Part shown: positions 9,905 to 19,234 of the stretch, in pieces | How positions within the stretch are numbered: the first letter of the stretch is position 1 | How the letters are laid out: every line of letters begins with the position of its first letter | From: Sepiola atlantica | Taxonomy: Eukaryota; Mollusca; Cephalopoda; Sepiida; Sepiolidae | Direction: 5' to 3' | NCBI GenBank assembly: GCA_963556195.1 | Contig: OY744525.1 | Span: 44,228,148 to 44,292,147 of the forward strand | Length of the DNA stretch: 64,000 nucleotides | The notes under the pieces: generated by a model | Database searches by the model: none | Seen by the model: the letters and a program-made list of their open reading frames with translations, nothing else | Told to the model about the DNA's origin: nothing | Translations under genes and position numbers: made by a program

Positions 9905-10422
9905 TTATAACTAAAAGATAACTTTTAGAGAATTAGACCTATTGTGAGATGAGGAAAGCTCAATATACTGGATAGAGCAAAAATAAGGTGAGTCAATGAA
10001 AAATAGTTAGACCTGTAAATGGAAACAGATCAATATCTTCAGTTGTTCAGAACAAGGAGCATTTAGTAAATAAAAATATTTATTCTTCTTCTCTTTCAAT
10101 TGCATTCCTTAAGCATGGCTTTTCAAAGATCAAAATCTTATCATCAGAGGAAGTAGTGATTGATAAGTTGACAGATAAGAACAGTCAATATTCAAAATTT
10201 GGAAAAAGGTTTTTTTTTAAATATTGAATGTTCTTATCTGTCAACTTATCAATCACTACTTCCTCTGATGATAAGATTTTGATCTTTGAAAAGCCATGCT
10301 TAAGGAATGCAATTGAAAGAGAAGAAGAATAAATATTTTTATTTACTAAATGCTCCTTGTTCTGAACAACTGAAGATATTGATCTGTTTCCATTTACAGG
10401 TCTAACTATTTTTCATTAACTC

Positions 10423-10429
<7 letters not shown>
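9905..10429. repeat. Large near-perfect inverted repeat (foldback)
   Basis: Arms of about 215 bp at 9,983-10,197 and 10,218-10,429 are nearly identical in reverse complement, separated by only about 20 bases. The outer left end (GCTCAATATACTGGATAGAG at 9,959) and arm phrases such as TCAGTTGTTCAGAACAAGG and AAGCCATGCTTAAGGAA also occur in the foldback at 53,055-53,335, and a single-arm relative lies at 12,440-12,725. The near-identity of the arms implies recent formation or gene conversion. It is flanked by (TA)n on both sides. Confidence 0.9.

Positions 10430-10490
<61 letters not shown>
10430..10490. repeat. (TA)n microsatellite
   Basis: About 30 uninterrupted TA units, one of the longest in the window, abutting the right foldback arm. 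Confidence 0.95.
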
Positions 10491-10492
<2 letters not shown>

Positions 10493-10494
10493 TA

Positions 10495-10628
10495 AAAAAT
10501 GTGACCCGTTGGATCACCCATTGAGCTCGGGTTAGATTGTTTTAATCAGGAAAAAGTGAGTTTGCAAAGCCAGTTAAATATAAACAAGGAAAGGGGAAAA
10601 ATTAGTCTCTTTCTACTCGTTATATATT
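10495..10628 (-). repeat. Interspersed repeat family G, partial copy
   Basis: Reverse complement of the 3' part of the 600-bp repeat at 33,345-33,945 and 62,445-63,045. Shared phrases on the minus strand are AACTGGCTTTGCAAACTCAC and GGGTGATCCAAC-type sequence. Confidence 0.65.
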
Positions 10629-10639
10629 CCCCTATCTCC

Positions 10640-10965
10640 CTTTCATTCTTAAGACATTCACAGCAAAAACTCGTCTTCTCCCACAACGGAAAAATATTTT
10701 CTCTTCCCCCATGCCATAGACAGAGCTTCGTTGCAAGGGTTTCCCTCATTACGGTGGAAATGCTTCCCTGCATATTACAACATAGTCGTCTTCAAATACA
10801 GTGTCAACAAATACTTGTCATAAAACGCTTCATAAGTAATCAAGTTTAGTTCATACCATTGATTGTTTTTCATCTTTCGGCTGCCAATCATCCCATCTCA
10901 TTAACCCTTATCCTCAAGTGGCTCATGGCCTTGGTAAGCGGTGACCCAATAGTAAAAAATAAAAG
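10640..10965 (+). pseudogene. 3' end of a LINE (C-terminus of reverse transcriptase ORF plus 3' UTR), copy 1
   Basis: Near 10,785-10,825 the frame gives YNIVVFKYSVNKYLS, a typical end of the reverse-transcriptase ORF of jockey/CR1-like non-LTR elements. The 3' UTR phrase TCCTCAAGTGGCTCATGGCC, then GGTAAGCGGTGAC and AGTAAAAA, recurs at 41,515-41,910 (+), 31,275-31,460 (-) and 49,645-49,700 (-). Upstream frames are broken by stops and shifts. Only the last ~330 bp survives, as expected for 5'-truncated insertion. Confidence 0.7.
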
Positions 10966-11399
10966 ATAAACAGTATTACTACTAGTGGTGCTATTCCCTT
11001 TTGTTTATAATGAACTATTCTAATATTTTTATTCTTTCCTTTCTTTAGTACCTTTAACTGCTAATAAACAGAAAGAGAGAGAGGGTGCGAGAATGATAGG
11101 TGCTGTAAAAAAAATAAGAGCGGGCTGGGGTTAAACAACATATAGGTAGAGAGAGTGAGAATGACAGGACTTTAATAAGAAATGGGTCACTTGTCCAGTT
11201 AATTGCAAATTACGGCTTACTAGAATGATTAAAATGAAGTTTAAAAAAGAAAATTTAAGCATAACTCGATCCTAAAGCTGATGAATATTTTGGGATTTAT
11301 TTTATGTGATTAAACTATATTGGAAAAAAACGTAGGGAGGCAAACGTTGATCAACTCGGCTTTAGTATAATAATAATCATTATAAGAAAACACACACGA
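10966..11399. other. No recognised feature
   Basis: AT-rich, with a short GA-rich stretch near 11,070-11,090. No gene or repeat match was noted. Confidence 0.45.
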
Positions 11400-11600
11400 A
11401 CAAATGAATGTTGTGGGTATTCAGTGGTTTCAGATGCATTTAAAGTATGAAGTTACAAGCGGAATAAACCACAACAACAACTTCTGTTACTTTACTTATA
11501 TTCATTTGGGAAGTCGTGATAGGACGAAACAGCTGTCAGTGGATAACTATATATTATACTTGCCTCTCATTTGTGGATTGAACTCTCTAGCTTAAAGCAC
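11400..11600 (+). mobile_element. SINE family H, copy 1 (decayed)
   Basis: The tail at 11,505-11,547 (AAGTCGTGATAGGACGAAAC, then AGCTGTCAGTGGATAAC) is a degraded version of the hammerhead tail found intact at 12,988-13,039. The CTGATGA box is lost. The head has no clear A and B boxes. Confidence 0.55.
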
Positions 11601-11664
11601 ATTACTCTTAATTTGAATAGGGTTCTCCAAAATCGTAATATGTAAAAAAAAACTATTATAGTTT

Positions 11665-11880
11665 CTACTGCTTTTGTGGTGTGTAAACATGGCCTAGGGG
11701 TAAGAACATTTAGCTACTGCATCGGCGGTCGGGTCTTGAATTTCAGCTTGAAATGTTCCCATATCTAGCCACACTGAAGAGTCATGATAGAACCAAATGG
11801 CAGTCTGTAGATGACTATATATGTATACTTGCTCACCACTCGTGGGTTGAGCTCTCTAGTAGGTGAAAGTAATGGTTTCC
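11665..11880 (+). mobile_element. SINE family H tail with a different tRNA-like head, copy 2
   Basis: The head has an A-box-like TGGCCTAGGGGTAAGA and a B-box-like GGTCTTGAATTTC, unlike the head of copy 4. The tail at 11,762-11,813 (CTAGCCACACTGAAGAGTCA, then CAGTCTGTAGATGAC) aligns with the hammerhead tails at 13.0 and 13.3 kb but has GAAA changed to CAAA, so cleavage is unlikely. Confidence 0.65.
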
Positions 11881-11949
11881 ATAGTAATAATAATAATATA
11901 GTTTACATCAACACTGCTAAGATGAATCATTTGGGTCAAAACCTTGTCA

Positions 11950-11950
<1 letters not shown>

Positions 11951-11985
<35 letters not shown>
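11951..11985. repeat. (TA)n microsatellite
   Basis: About 17 TA units. Confidence 0.95.
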
Positions 11986-11987
<2 letters not shown>

Positions 11988-11999
11988 CTTAATGCTTAG

Positions 12000-12381
12000 G
12001 TATGTTTGTGTGATGTGTGTGTGTTCCCTATAGAAAGAAAAGTTAAAGAATTTACATAAAATCTAAACGTGTATTCTTATGTAAAATTTACTGGGGAAGT
12101 GTTCTCGAATCTCTAAGTGCACTCCTAAGGAGTCTATGAGGGCATAACATCTTTAAAACTTCAAATATATCCTATTTTTATGAAATTTGAATCCTATGTA
12201 TAAAATTCTCTGGGGAAGACAATGGAAGTGCCCTCCTAACCTAAGGGAGCTATGGGCGTCGAACCTCCTTTAAAACTTCAAATATGTCTTATTTTGATGG
12301 AATTTATATCATATGTATTAAATTCTTTGGGAAAGACACTGGAAGTTGTTAAGAATCTCTACGTTACCTTCGATGTGCCGA

Positions 12382-12385
<4 letters not shown>
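12000..12385 (+). repeat. Interspersed repeat family I, copy 1
   Basis: Matches 45,405-45,775 in the same orientation (GTGTTCCCTATAGAAAGAAA, TTTACTGGGGAAG, CTATGAGGGCATAAC, TAAAACTTCAAATATATC). Internally it repeats itself about every 115 bp (AAATTCTCTGGGGAAGACAA-type blocks). The copy at 45.4 kb begins with a CTCTATATAAAATTCAAT-type start like Helitron-related repeats, but no diagnostic Helitron terminus was confirmed. Confidence 0.65.
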
Positions 12386-12426
<41 letters not shown>

Positions 12427-12428
12427 AA
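12386..12428. repeat. Imperfect (TA)n tract
   Basis: TA-rich run with CA and GT interruptions. Confidence 0.9.
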
Positions 12429-12439
12429 TGAAACAGTAA

Positions 12440-12725
12440 AGATAAATATTATATCTTTATATTATATCCTGTCGTGATAAATCAATACTCGATATACAAG
12501 ATAGAGCAATAATATAAAATTAAAATTAAAATTGGAAAAAATACAGTATTCATTCATCAACTATTCAAACAAGGAATATAAAAACCTTTTTTCTTTTTCT
12601 TTAATCCATGGATTTTCAAAAATAACCTATTTTGATCAGAGGAAAAAATCTGCAAAAATCGTATTACTGGTTAGCATATATTTGAAAATACATAAAAAGA
12701 TTTTTAGCAAAAAAAAGCTTCAATG
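12440..12725 (+). repeat. Single-arm relative of the 10-kb foldback
   Basis: Contains CGATATACAAGATAGAGCAA, CAACTATTCAAACAAGGA and GATTTTCAAAAATAACCTAT, in the same order as the left half of the foldback at 9.9-10.4 kb. No inverted second arm is present, so the ancestral element may be single-armed and the foldbacks secondary. Confidence 0.5.
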
Positions 12726-12769
12726 AAAGATATATATGTATATATATATGAAGTAAATGATGGTTTCCA

Positions 12770-13062
12770 CTTAGCATAATGCAATACTCTTCCATAAAAA
12801 GTATTGAGTCCTCTCAGTTATAAGCATCGTGACATGTAAACAAATGAACATGATTCATTTATAAATTATATAATTTTTTTCCCACTCACAGTAGCAGGTT
12901 TGTTAATAGAGAACCGGAAGCCAGTGGTCATTGTTAGTAGTGTCGAGAGCGTCTGTGTTTTGAATCTTAGGGTTAATACATTTACTACGTCTAGCCACAC
13001 TGATGAGTCGTGAAACGACGAAACAGCTGTCTGTAGATGACTATCTTTCATTTATATGGGTT
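12770..13062 (+). mobile_element. SINE family H, copy 3 (carries the intact hammerhead tail)
   Basis: Follows the same plan as copy 4: an AATACTCTTCCATAAAAAG leader near 12,783, a region of CAGTAGCAGGTTTGTTA, a decayed B-box-like TTTTGAATCTTAGG near 12,957, then the hammerhead tail. The A box seen in copy 4 is largely lost here. Confidence 0.65.
12988..13039 (+). ncRNA. Hammerhead ribozyme motif in a SINE tail
   Basis: All consensus parts are present in order. Stem I outer strand CGTCT, bulge AGCC, inner strand ACA; core CTGATGA at 13,000-13,006; stem II GTCG/CGAC with loop TGAAA; GAAA at 13,020-13,023; a two-pair stem III, AC/GT, closed by AGCT or less; cleavage triplet GTC at 13,029-13,031; then TGT pairing with ACA, and AGATG pairing with CGTCT (one G-T pair). 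Tiny stem III with an internal loop in stem I is the form known from Penelope-like elements and small retroelement hammerheads. Predicted cleavage follows C13,031. Self-cleavage is inferred from the fold, not shown. Confidence 0.8.
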
Positions 13063-13074
13063 CACTGGTCGAGG

Positions 13075-13373
13075 AAATAATAGTTTCCATTTATTGTAAC
13101 ACAATACTCTTCCATAAAAAGAAAGAATTGAGTCCCTTCAGTAATCAGCATCATAAAATGTAAACGAATGAATAAAATCAATTTTAAACGATATAGTTTC
13201 TTCCATTTGCAGTAGCAAGTTCGTTAGCTCAGTTGGTAGAGAATTGGACGGCAGTCATCACGATTCGTAGTGATTAGCATCCGGGTTTCGAATCTTGGGG
13301 TTGACATGCTCGCTACATCTAGCCACGCTGATTATTCGTGAAACGACGAAACAGCAGTCTGTGGATGACTATA

Positions 13374-13375
<2 letters not shown>
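13075..13375 (+). mobile_element. tRNA-derived SINE family H, copy 4
   Basis: Excellent pol III promoter: A box TTAGCTCAGTTGGTAGAG at 13,224-13,241 and B box GGGTTTCGAATC at 13,283-13,294, as in tRNA-Lys-like heads. The tail at 13,314-13,366 repeats the hammerhead layout but has CTGATTA in place of CTGATGA, which removes an essential core base; GAAA and GTC are kept. It runs into (TA)n. The AATACTCTTCCATAAAAAG leader near 13,092 repeats that of copy 3. Confidence 0.8.

Positions 13376-13414
<39 letters not shown>
13376..13414. repeat. (TA)n microsatellite
   Basis: About 18 TA units between SINE copy 4 and family J. Confidence 0.95.
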
Positions 13415-13415
<1 letters not shown>

Positions 13416-13795
13416 GTTCATAAAATAACTGTTGTTTGTACAGCAGCATTGCTTCCAACAAAACCTTCATCAGTGGTAACTCTGAACTCAGGCATGGTTA
13501 CGGGGTCAAAACATTATTACTACTCGCCCAGAGCGCCCCAGCAGTATTTGACGATACTACAAGACTTTATTGGACTATAGTCATTTTATGGGATTGCTAT
13601 ATCTACGCTGATGCAGTTAGAACCTTATGTAGGATTATTTTTTATGCATTTTCTATTGTCTCATAGAGAAGGTCCAAGATTTTTCAAGAATGTGGAGGTT
13701 TAGTTGATAATGAAACCTCGGCATCCATCTGCAATAGGAAATATATTGGTTATCCATCCATTTCTGAAACATTGTTCTCATAGATCGATGTATAT
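13415..13795 (+). repeat. Interspersed repeat family J, copy 1
   Basis: About 380 bp matching 22,322-22,690 in the same orientation: ATTGCTTCCAACAAA, CCAGAGCGCCCCAGCAGTAT, CACGCTGATGCAG-like and CCTCGGCATCCATC-like blocks. Both copies begin right after a (TA)n tract, so the tract is probably part of the element or its insertion target. No coding capacity was recognised. Confidence 0.7.
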
Positions 13796-13796
13796 T

Positions 13797-13832
13797 ATTA
13801 TTATTATTATTATTATTATTACTACTACTACT
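13797..13832. repeat. (TTA)n then (CTA)n trinucleotide repeat
   Basis: About eight TTA units followed by four CTA units. On the minus strand it encodes an Asn run in an otherwise featureless frame. Confidence 0.9.
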
Positions 13833-14135
13833 AGCAAATATATGCTCTCTCTGATCATATATTGTTTCTAGTAAATCTAAACTTACTTTAAATATCTTAA
13901 TGAATGAATGAAAAATAGATTTGCATTCATAAAAATAAGAAAATAAAACTAAATAAAAATTCTCAAGGATAGAATATTTGAAATTTTCACTGATTTTTTT
14001 TTTCAATATCTCTGCAATACTATCGATTAAGTTCCCTATTTTCATATTATAACACTTTTTTTTAATTACTTAATTATTTTTAGCAGTTTGCAATGTAAGT
14101 TCATCTTAAATTGATTCTTCTGGTTTTGATATTTT
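13833..14135. other. AT-rich DNA, no gene seen
   Basis: Covered by a 130-codon minus-strand frame (13,653-14,045) which is Ile/Phe/Asn-rich, crosses the trinucleotide repeat, and shows no domain. I treat it as chance. Confidence 0.5.
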
Positions 14136-14137
14136 CA

Positions 14138-14390
14138 GAGGACTTCTTTCAACACCATCTAAATTTTTATTTCTTTCACTACCATCTAAATTTTTATTTC
14201 TTTCACCACCATCTAAATTTTTATTTCTTTCACCACCATCTAAATTTTCATTTCTTTCACCACCATCTAAATTTTCATTTCTTTCATTACCATCTAAATT
14301 TTCATTTCTTCCACCATTATCTAAATTTTCATTTCTTTCACTACCATCTAAATTTTTATTTCTTTCACAACCATCTAACTTTTTATTTAA
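14138..14390 (+). repeat. 27-bp minisatellite
   Basis: About nine copies of a unit with core CCACCATCTAAATTT and TTATTTCTTT. Because 27 is divisible by three, it keeps a frame open giving the repeated peptide FHHHLNFYF. No start context or domain supports a protein. Confidence 0.9.
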
Positions 14391-14394
14391 GATT

Positions 14395-14636
14395 TTTTAA
14401 AAAGGGAAAAGTATGAATCGTAAAGGTTTGCCAAATATTGCTTTTAGACAAACTCAACTTTTTGAATAAATTAAATTGCAAAAAGTAAAAACGATGGAAA
14501 TAATAAAGTGAAGATTCTATGATTGATTTTCTTAAATTATTACTAGAAAAGTTTGAATCTTCGCAACACTTTATAAATAATGCCTTTTCAAGTATCGAAC
14601 CATAATCATGTATACGCATATAATCACATTAAGATA
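14395..14636. other. AT-rich DNA, no gene seen
   Basis: Nothing recognised. Confidence 0.5.
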
Positions 14637-14712
14637 CGAGTTCTCATTAGATCATCAGCGGTACCAGGTGGGTGACCATTTGGAAATACCAGGTGCTGTA
14701 TCCTGTTCCCCT
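14637..14712 (+). mobile_element. 5S rRNA-derived fragment (pseudogene or SINE3-type head)
   Basis: Contains GAGTTCTCATTAGATCATCA, then CCAGGTGGGTGACCATTTGG and AAATACCAGGTGCTGTA, which follow the order of metazoan 5S rRNA (loop region, box C-like segment, 3' end). The middle with the box A segment is deleted. The GGTGACCATTTGG variant is shared with the 5S-like copies at 46,945-47,062 and, partly, 47,466-47,585, so the three belong to one dispersed family and are not independent 5S pseudogenes. Confidence 0.7.
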
Positions 14713-16375
14713 TTGGTTACTGAAAGAGTTCCAGAGGGTTTCAACTGGTCGTTGGTTACATATAACGGCTTAGTAATATGGACGGGAACTATTTTTGCAA
14801 ACTCTTGTATCATCCCATGACACTTCAATGAATTTGATGCTGCAAAATCACTTGGAGCCGGCGCAACCTATCTTAGGTGTGTCACATTATGCTTTTACTG
14901 TTCCCAAAATGCAACATAAATGGAGAGCCAGAACAATTTATTGTAGTAGAATGCTGACATTTTCTTTGTACACGCAGCTTTACATATACAGTCAACTCCC
15001 CAGCCCGTGCTGGAGAGAGTAAAGGCAGAACATCCGCTCACCTCAATCTCTATGCTAGCTCTGTTGTTTTTCGCTAATTCTCTCTCGATCGATGACCGTA
15101 ATTCAGAAAATTGTTTGCACATTCCTCAATCCAAAATAACCCAATCAAATGATAGATGTTTATATTTCTATTTTGCTCTCAAACTTAATTTTTATAATGT
15201 AAGTTTTCGCTTTTTACTTCTCTAAAGACAAAGAAGTGGATATTTTCGTGGCTTTGATCAGCCAAAAGTCGTTGGTTTCATGACGTTTTTTTTTTTTTTT
15301 TAAACAAATAACAAGAACAACGACGGCATAGAGTCATGTTTGACATTTTTCTTTCCACTTTGAAAACAAGGAAGTAAATATCTACTGAAGACGTCTCCAC
15401 TTACAGTATTCATTATAAATGTTAGTTGTTTGGCTTCAGGCTAGAGACCTGTCCCTGTAAAATATATTTGCTACGAAAACAATCAAAAGTATGTCAAATT
15501 CAAATTCTTATGAATGGGATGGATCACTTTGACTGCCTCATATGTTTCAGGACATGGGAGTACCTAAGTCTAAGTCTCTAACTTAAAATTATCAAAACAA
15601 CCATCGTCACATTCAAAATGTGACCGTTATCCATATACCTTATTTACATCTCATTACAATCTAGATTATAATTCTTATTCACTATATTGCTTCTCAGTCC
15701 ATCCCTGGTGATCTCGTTATGAGCGAATGCCATCACAGATCAGATCAGATATCAAGCGGGACATCATTTATTTTATTTTAAATAATCTTAGGATATGGTC
15801 TTCAATAGATATATTAATCTGAAGAATTTTTTTTTTTAAATTGAATAACAAAAAACTTAGATAATGGTTAAGAAATCCTCAAGTAATATCAACTTTAGGA
15901 GGGGGCGATCATTTTAGATTTAACCTACATAACAAACTGAACCGCCTGCTAAAAATTGAACAACGTTTTTTAAAAAATTTAATGCTATCAAAATATTGTG
16001 CTTAAAATAGTATTTCGAAAAATATTTTTTTTAATTTACTAATAAAATGTAAGATAGTGCTTTAATCGATAGTATTCTAAAGTATTTTTAAAATAATAAA
16101 AACGTACAGAGAAAGAAGGAACACTTTTTTGTCTCTTTACCATCTGACTCCCACCTCATTATACACATGCTTATTTAATATCAGATAGCCCTGAATGTTT
16201 TATATATTGTTTGCACTAAATACAAATCACAACAAAAATTATTTCCAAATTACAACTCACTTGACTTATTTTCATATTCGAGAGAGCTTCGCCACATGCT
16301 TGAAAACAAAATTCAGCTATTTATTACAGTTTTAGGCCAATCTTTCATCTGTTAGGAGTGACATGTCAGTCTCAA
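14713..16375. other. Long stretch without recognised genes or repeats
   Basis: Includes frames of 70-75 codons on both strands around 14,800-15,225 that overlap each other and show no family features. T-rich tract at about 15,288. Confidence 0.45.
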
Positions 16376-16379
16376 CCGT

Positions 16380-16615
16380 TATTTTGTTCGTCCTCTTGAT
16401 CTTTCTTAAATGAAATCTTCTTGATATGATTTCTTTACATAGCTGGAGGCTGGTAGCCGGTAAATATGTCCAAACCATGTTAATCACTTATTGTGAATGA
16501 CGTACTTGATGGATCTGTTAATATTAAGCCTCTTTTTGATATCTGCATTTCTCAGTCTATCTCTCAAAGTTACTCCAAGGATAGATTTTAAGGATTTTAT
16601 TTCAAAGACATGGAA
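16380..16615 (-). pseudogene. LINE reverse transcriptase ORF, C-terminal relic
   Basis: The minus-strand frame reads SILGVTLRDRLRNADIKKRL and then, after a stop, LTWFGHIYRLP. This pattern (G-V-[TS]-L-x-D-R, R-L-x-W-[FY]-G-H-[VI]) is the thumb/C-terminal region of RTE/jockey-type non-LTR reverse transcriptases. One in-frame stop separates the motifs and both ends are missing. Confidence 0.75.
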
Positions 16616-16619
16616 TAAA

Positions 16620-17284
16620 CTTGGAAAGGAAAATTGTAAATCTTGAAGATGATTTCAAACGTAATAACAACAGAAACTTATTCAAAACAGTCAGGGAGCT
16701 AGAGGGCGAGTAGAAAATATCTTTCGTTGCAGTTAAAGATAAGTAAGACAATGAGCATGGTCGATTGGATGAGGTACTATTCTGCTTGGATATGGTGTTT
16801 TCAGATTCCTCTTAAAACCGTCTAAAAAATTATGGAGAGAATGTAAGTGGCCTAATAGATACAATTGTCGTGCTATGGAATAAGCTATGCCGAGTTCAAA
16901 TCCTATCAGATCCATTGTGGTCAGTTAACACTGATATTGTTTGAAAAAGTATGCACCTACAAATTCCTATCATTTATGTGTTGGCGAGTCCGCCGACTGC
17001 AACTGAAAACAGGGTCACCTGTTAGCCATGGGTGGCGATCCATGATACTGTGGGACAGGATCCTGATGGTTAGGTATTCGTCCACTTCGGCCCTTACTTT
17101 GGCTAGACGGGAGGTCGGAGAGGCCAACTCCGATCATCGGCTGGTCACGTCATGCCCTAGTATCTATAAGTTCATTCTCAACCGTATTATTCGAAATTTT
17201 AAAACCTTATTTCTCTTTTTTATTTTCTCCACAAATAAATACTAGAAGGTGGTGGCTGAGGGTCGATCACATTGAGAACAAAGA
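16620..17284. other. Mostly unrecognised; weak LINE-like trace
   Basis: A 126-codon plus-strand frame at 16,865-17,245 ends with a SDHRLVTS phrase that recalls LINE endonuclease C-termini, but nothing upstream supports this. Minus-strand reading also shows no clear domain. Confidence 0.3.
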
Positions 17285-17620
17285 AGATTACCAATGTCAA
17301 ATAGTAATGTTTTCAAAGAAGTAATGTTTTTCTGGGAGAATGTTTTTCTTGGAATGGTGTTTTCTGAGAGTAATACTTCTCTCTCTTAGTAAAATTCAAG
17401 AGCAATAATCTTTTCAAAGATTAATGTTCCCACTCTCAATGTGAAATTTTTTTCCACGATTAATGTATTTTTAAAGCAGTGTATTCTGGGAGCAGTGTAT
17501 TTTGAGAGCAGTGTATTCTGGGAGTAGTATTTTCTGAGAGTAATGATGGCTCCTTCTCTGTAAAACTTTTCTAAAAGTAATGTTTGCAAAGAGCAATGTA
17601 TTCTAAGAATATAAATATTT
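17285..17620. repeat. Degenerate short tandem repeat
   Basis: Repeated GAGCAGTGTATTCTGGG-type units (clearest at 17,470-17,540), grading into more diverged GTAATGTTTTC units on both sides. The period is about 18-20 bp and is poorly kept. Confidence 0.6.
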
Positions 17621-17624
17621 ATCC

Positions 17625-18524
17625 TACTCATAAAATTATATTTGACAACTTTATTCGGCATTAAATAACCCAGAGATGGTAAAACAAACCAAACTTATGT
17701 GTAAAATAGCAACTTGTGTTCAATTTATTGTTTACAATAGATATTGTGCATTAAATAATAAAAAACAGGGTTGATTTGCCATAAAATAAACGAACCTTTC
17801 CAAATAAGAATAACTAAATAATAATTCACTATAACAATGTTACAGTCATCAAAAATGTACTTTATTAATCATTTAATTCTAAAAAGTCATTTAATCATTA
17901 ATATTTTAATAAACTTATAATTATACCTTTGTAGCTTGCAGGCATTTTATGTGTGCATGTGTGTTGCTTACCTCAAAGGACTGAGGCCAATTCTGTTAGC
18001 TGCAACACAAGCGATCTGACCTGCTTCCTTAATATTATAATTCAATTAATTAAAACAACATGTTCTTAGAAGAATAATGGATTTATTTAGCCACATACGC
18101 ATCTTGTAGCTGAAAGGTCAAAAGAGGAGAGAGAGAAAGAGAGATAGTTACTTATGGTTTAAGCACATTGCTTAATTATTTGCTGTTTTCTTATATCATT
18201 TAAAAAACATGTACTACAACAATAGTTATTAGATAATGGATAATAGTAGGTGTAACCCCATGGATAGTTAACAAATGATCAATTCAAACCACCATTTCAG
18301 CAGATCTGTATCAGACAAGAAGTTTCATAAAATTGGTTGGATGCCATACTTATCGATCCAAGGAAAAATTGTCCTCTTGAACATTAGAGCAGCCAATCAT
18401 TTCACCAGATCTAAAAATGTTGTTAAGCCTCAAACAAGACAAAGTACACACAAAAAAATACATGAGTATACATTTTATGAGCGTACATGTTGATGAAAAT
18501 CCATAAAATTGAGCCTTATATAAT
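17625..18524. other. No recognised gene
   Basis: AT-rich. A small 72-codon frame at 18,275-18,493 shows no domain. Confidence 0.45.
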
Positions 18525-18666
18525 TCATACAGACTAAGAAATTATGATTGAACTGAAACTGCCATCCATGGAATCGTCAGTAAAATTCACAATCCTTTCT
18601 GCAATCGAACCATTTTAGTACAAATAAACTTCAGTCTATGTCTGACATGCCCACCAAGTTTCTGTC

Positions 18667-18955
18667 ATGAATGTCCAACATTCTTTGCTTTATCGCTGTT
18701 CTAATGATATGTGGGAACACTTTTATGATCGTCTCATCAGTAAGAGGTGTGATCCTCAATGGGCTTCACACTCACTGGACCGTAACCCTTCTCACCCGAT
18801 TTTTATCAAAGATAATGTCTATCAAAATAATCCCCAGACTTTTCCTGAACTGAAGGTAGGCATCAGAGCCTAAATCAGGAAAGTGCCAAGAAAGGAGTGT
18901 GTCAGAGTTCTTGATAATTTTTCATGTCGTATTCAGGTGTGCTTATCATTCACGT
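18667..18955 (+). pseudogene. IS630/Tc1-mariner-like transposase, C-terminal relic
   Basis: The frame MNVQHSLLYRCSNDMWEHFY... contains YDRLISKRCDPQWASHSLD, KDNVYQNNPQTFPELK and, after one in-frame TAA at about 18,871, IRKVPRKECVRVLDNF. These match the end of the DDE/D domain of invertebrate mariner-like transposases (W-[AP]-P-x-S-P-D-L-N-P-x-D-F-F-L-W-G, then K-D-x-V-Y). The S-P-D-L-N-P block is damaged here (HSLDRNPSHP) and the aromatic FFLWG is lost, so it cannot be active. About 95 residues remain of the usual 340 or so. Confidence 0.75.
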
Positions 18956-18969
18956 GAAGGTTGCCAACA

Positions 18970-19065
18970 TCCTTAGTGAAAGTGTTTCTGTGGAACGAAC
19001 TGGATTCGAACTTGGCACACCCAGTCTGTGTCGTTAACCACTTAGCCACCATCACCTCCCTGCTT
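18970..19065 (-). mobile_element. tRNA-derived SINE head inserted in the transposon relic
   Basis: On the minus strand an A-box-like TGGCTAAGTGGTTAACG and a B box AAGTTCGAATCC lie about 33 bases apart, typical for tRNA promoters. The left side merges with the transposase 3' frame and the right with the inverted arm. It could be a decayed tRNA gene, but the intervening part does not fold as a proper anticodon arm. Confidence 0.6.
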
Positions 19066-19234
19066 ATCATTGAACAGCGATAACACAAAGACTGTTGAAC
19101 ATTCATGACTGAACCTTGGTGGGCATGTCAGCCATCGACTGAAGTTTATTTCTAACACTTATAGTTAGATTACAAAAAGGATTGTGAATTTTATTAACGA
19201 TTCCATGAGAATCATTTTATGGGGTGGGCCACTC

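Larger units (their letters stand above)
18525..19230. mobile_element. DNA transposon relic with long inverted arms
   Basis: Arms of about 140-145 bp at 18,565-18,706 and 19,068-19,213 pair as reverse complements (ATGGAATCG/CGATTCCAT, GACATGCCCACCAAG, CATGAATGT, TATCGCTGTTC). Between them lie a transposase C-terminus and a tRNA-like insertion. The right outer end carries GGGCCACTCTGTATA, reminiscent of mariner-type termini. The left arm overlaps the start of the transposase frame, so the structure may be a terminal inverted repeat or a partial inverted duplication. Confidence 0.65.

Noticed and set aside
13653..14045. 130-codon minus-strand frame
   Set aside because: AT-driven composition, crosses a (TTA)n repeat and family J, no domain.
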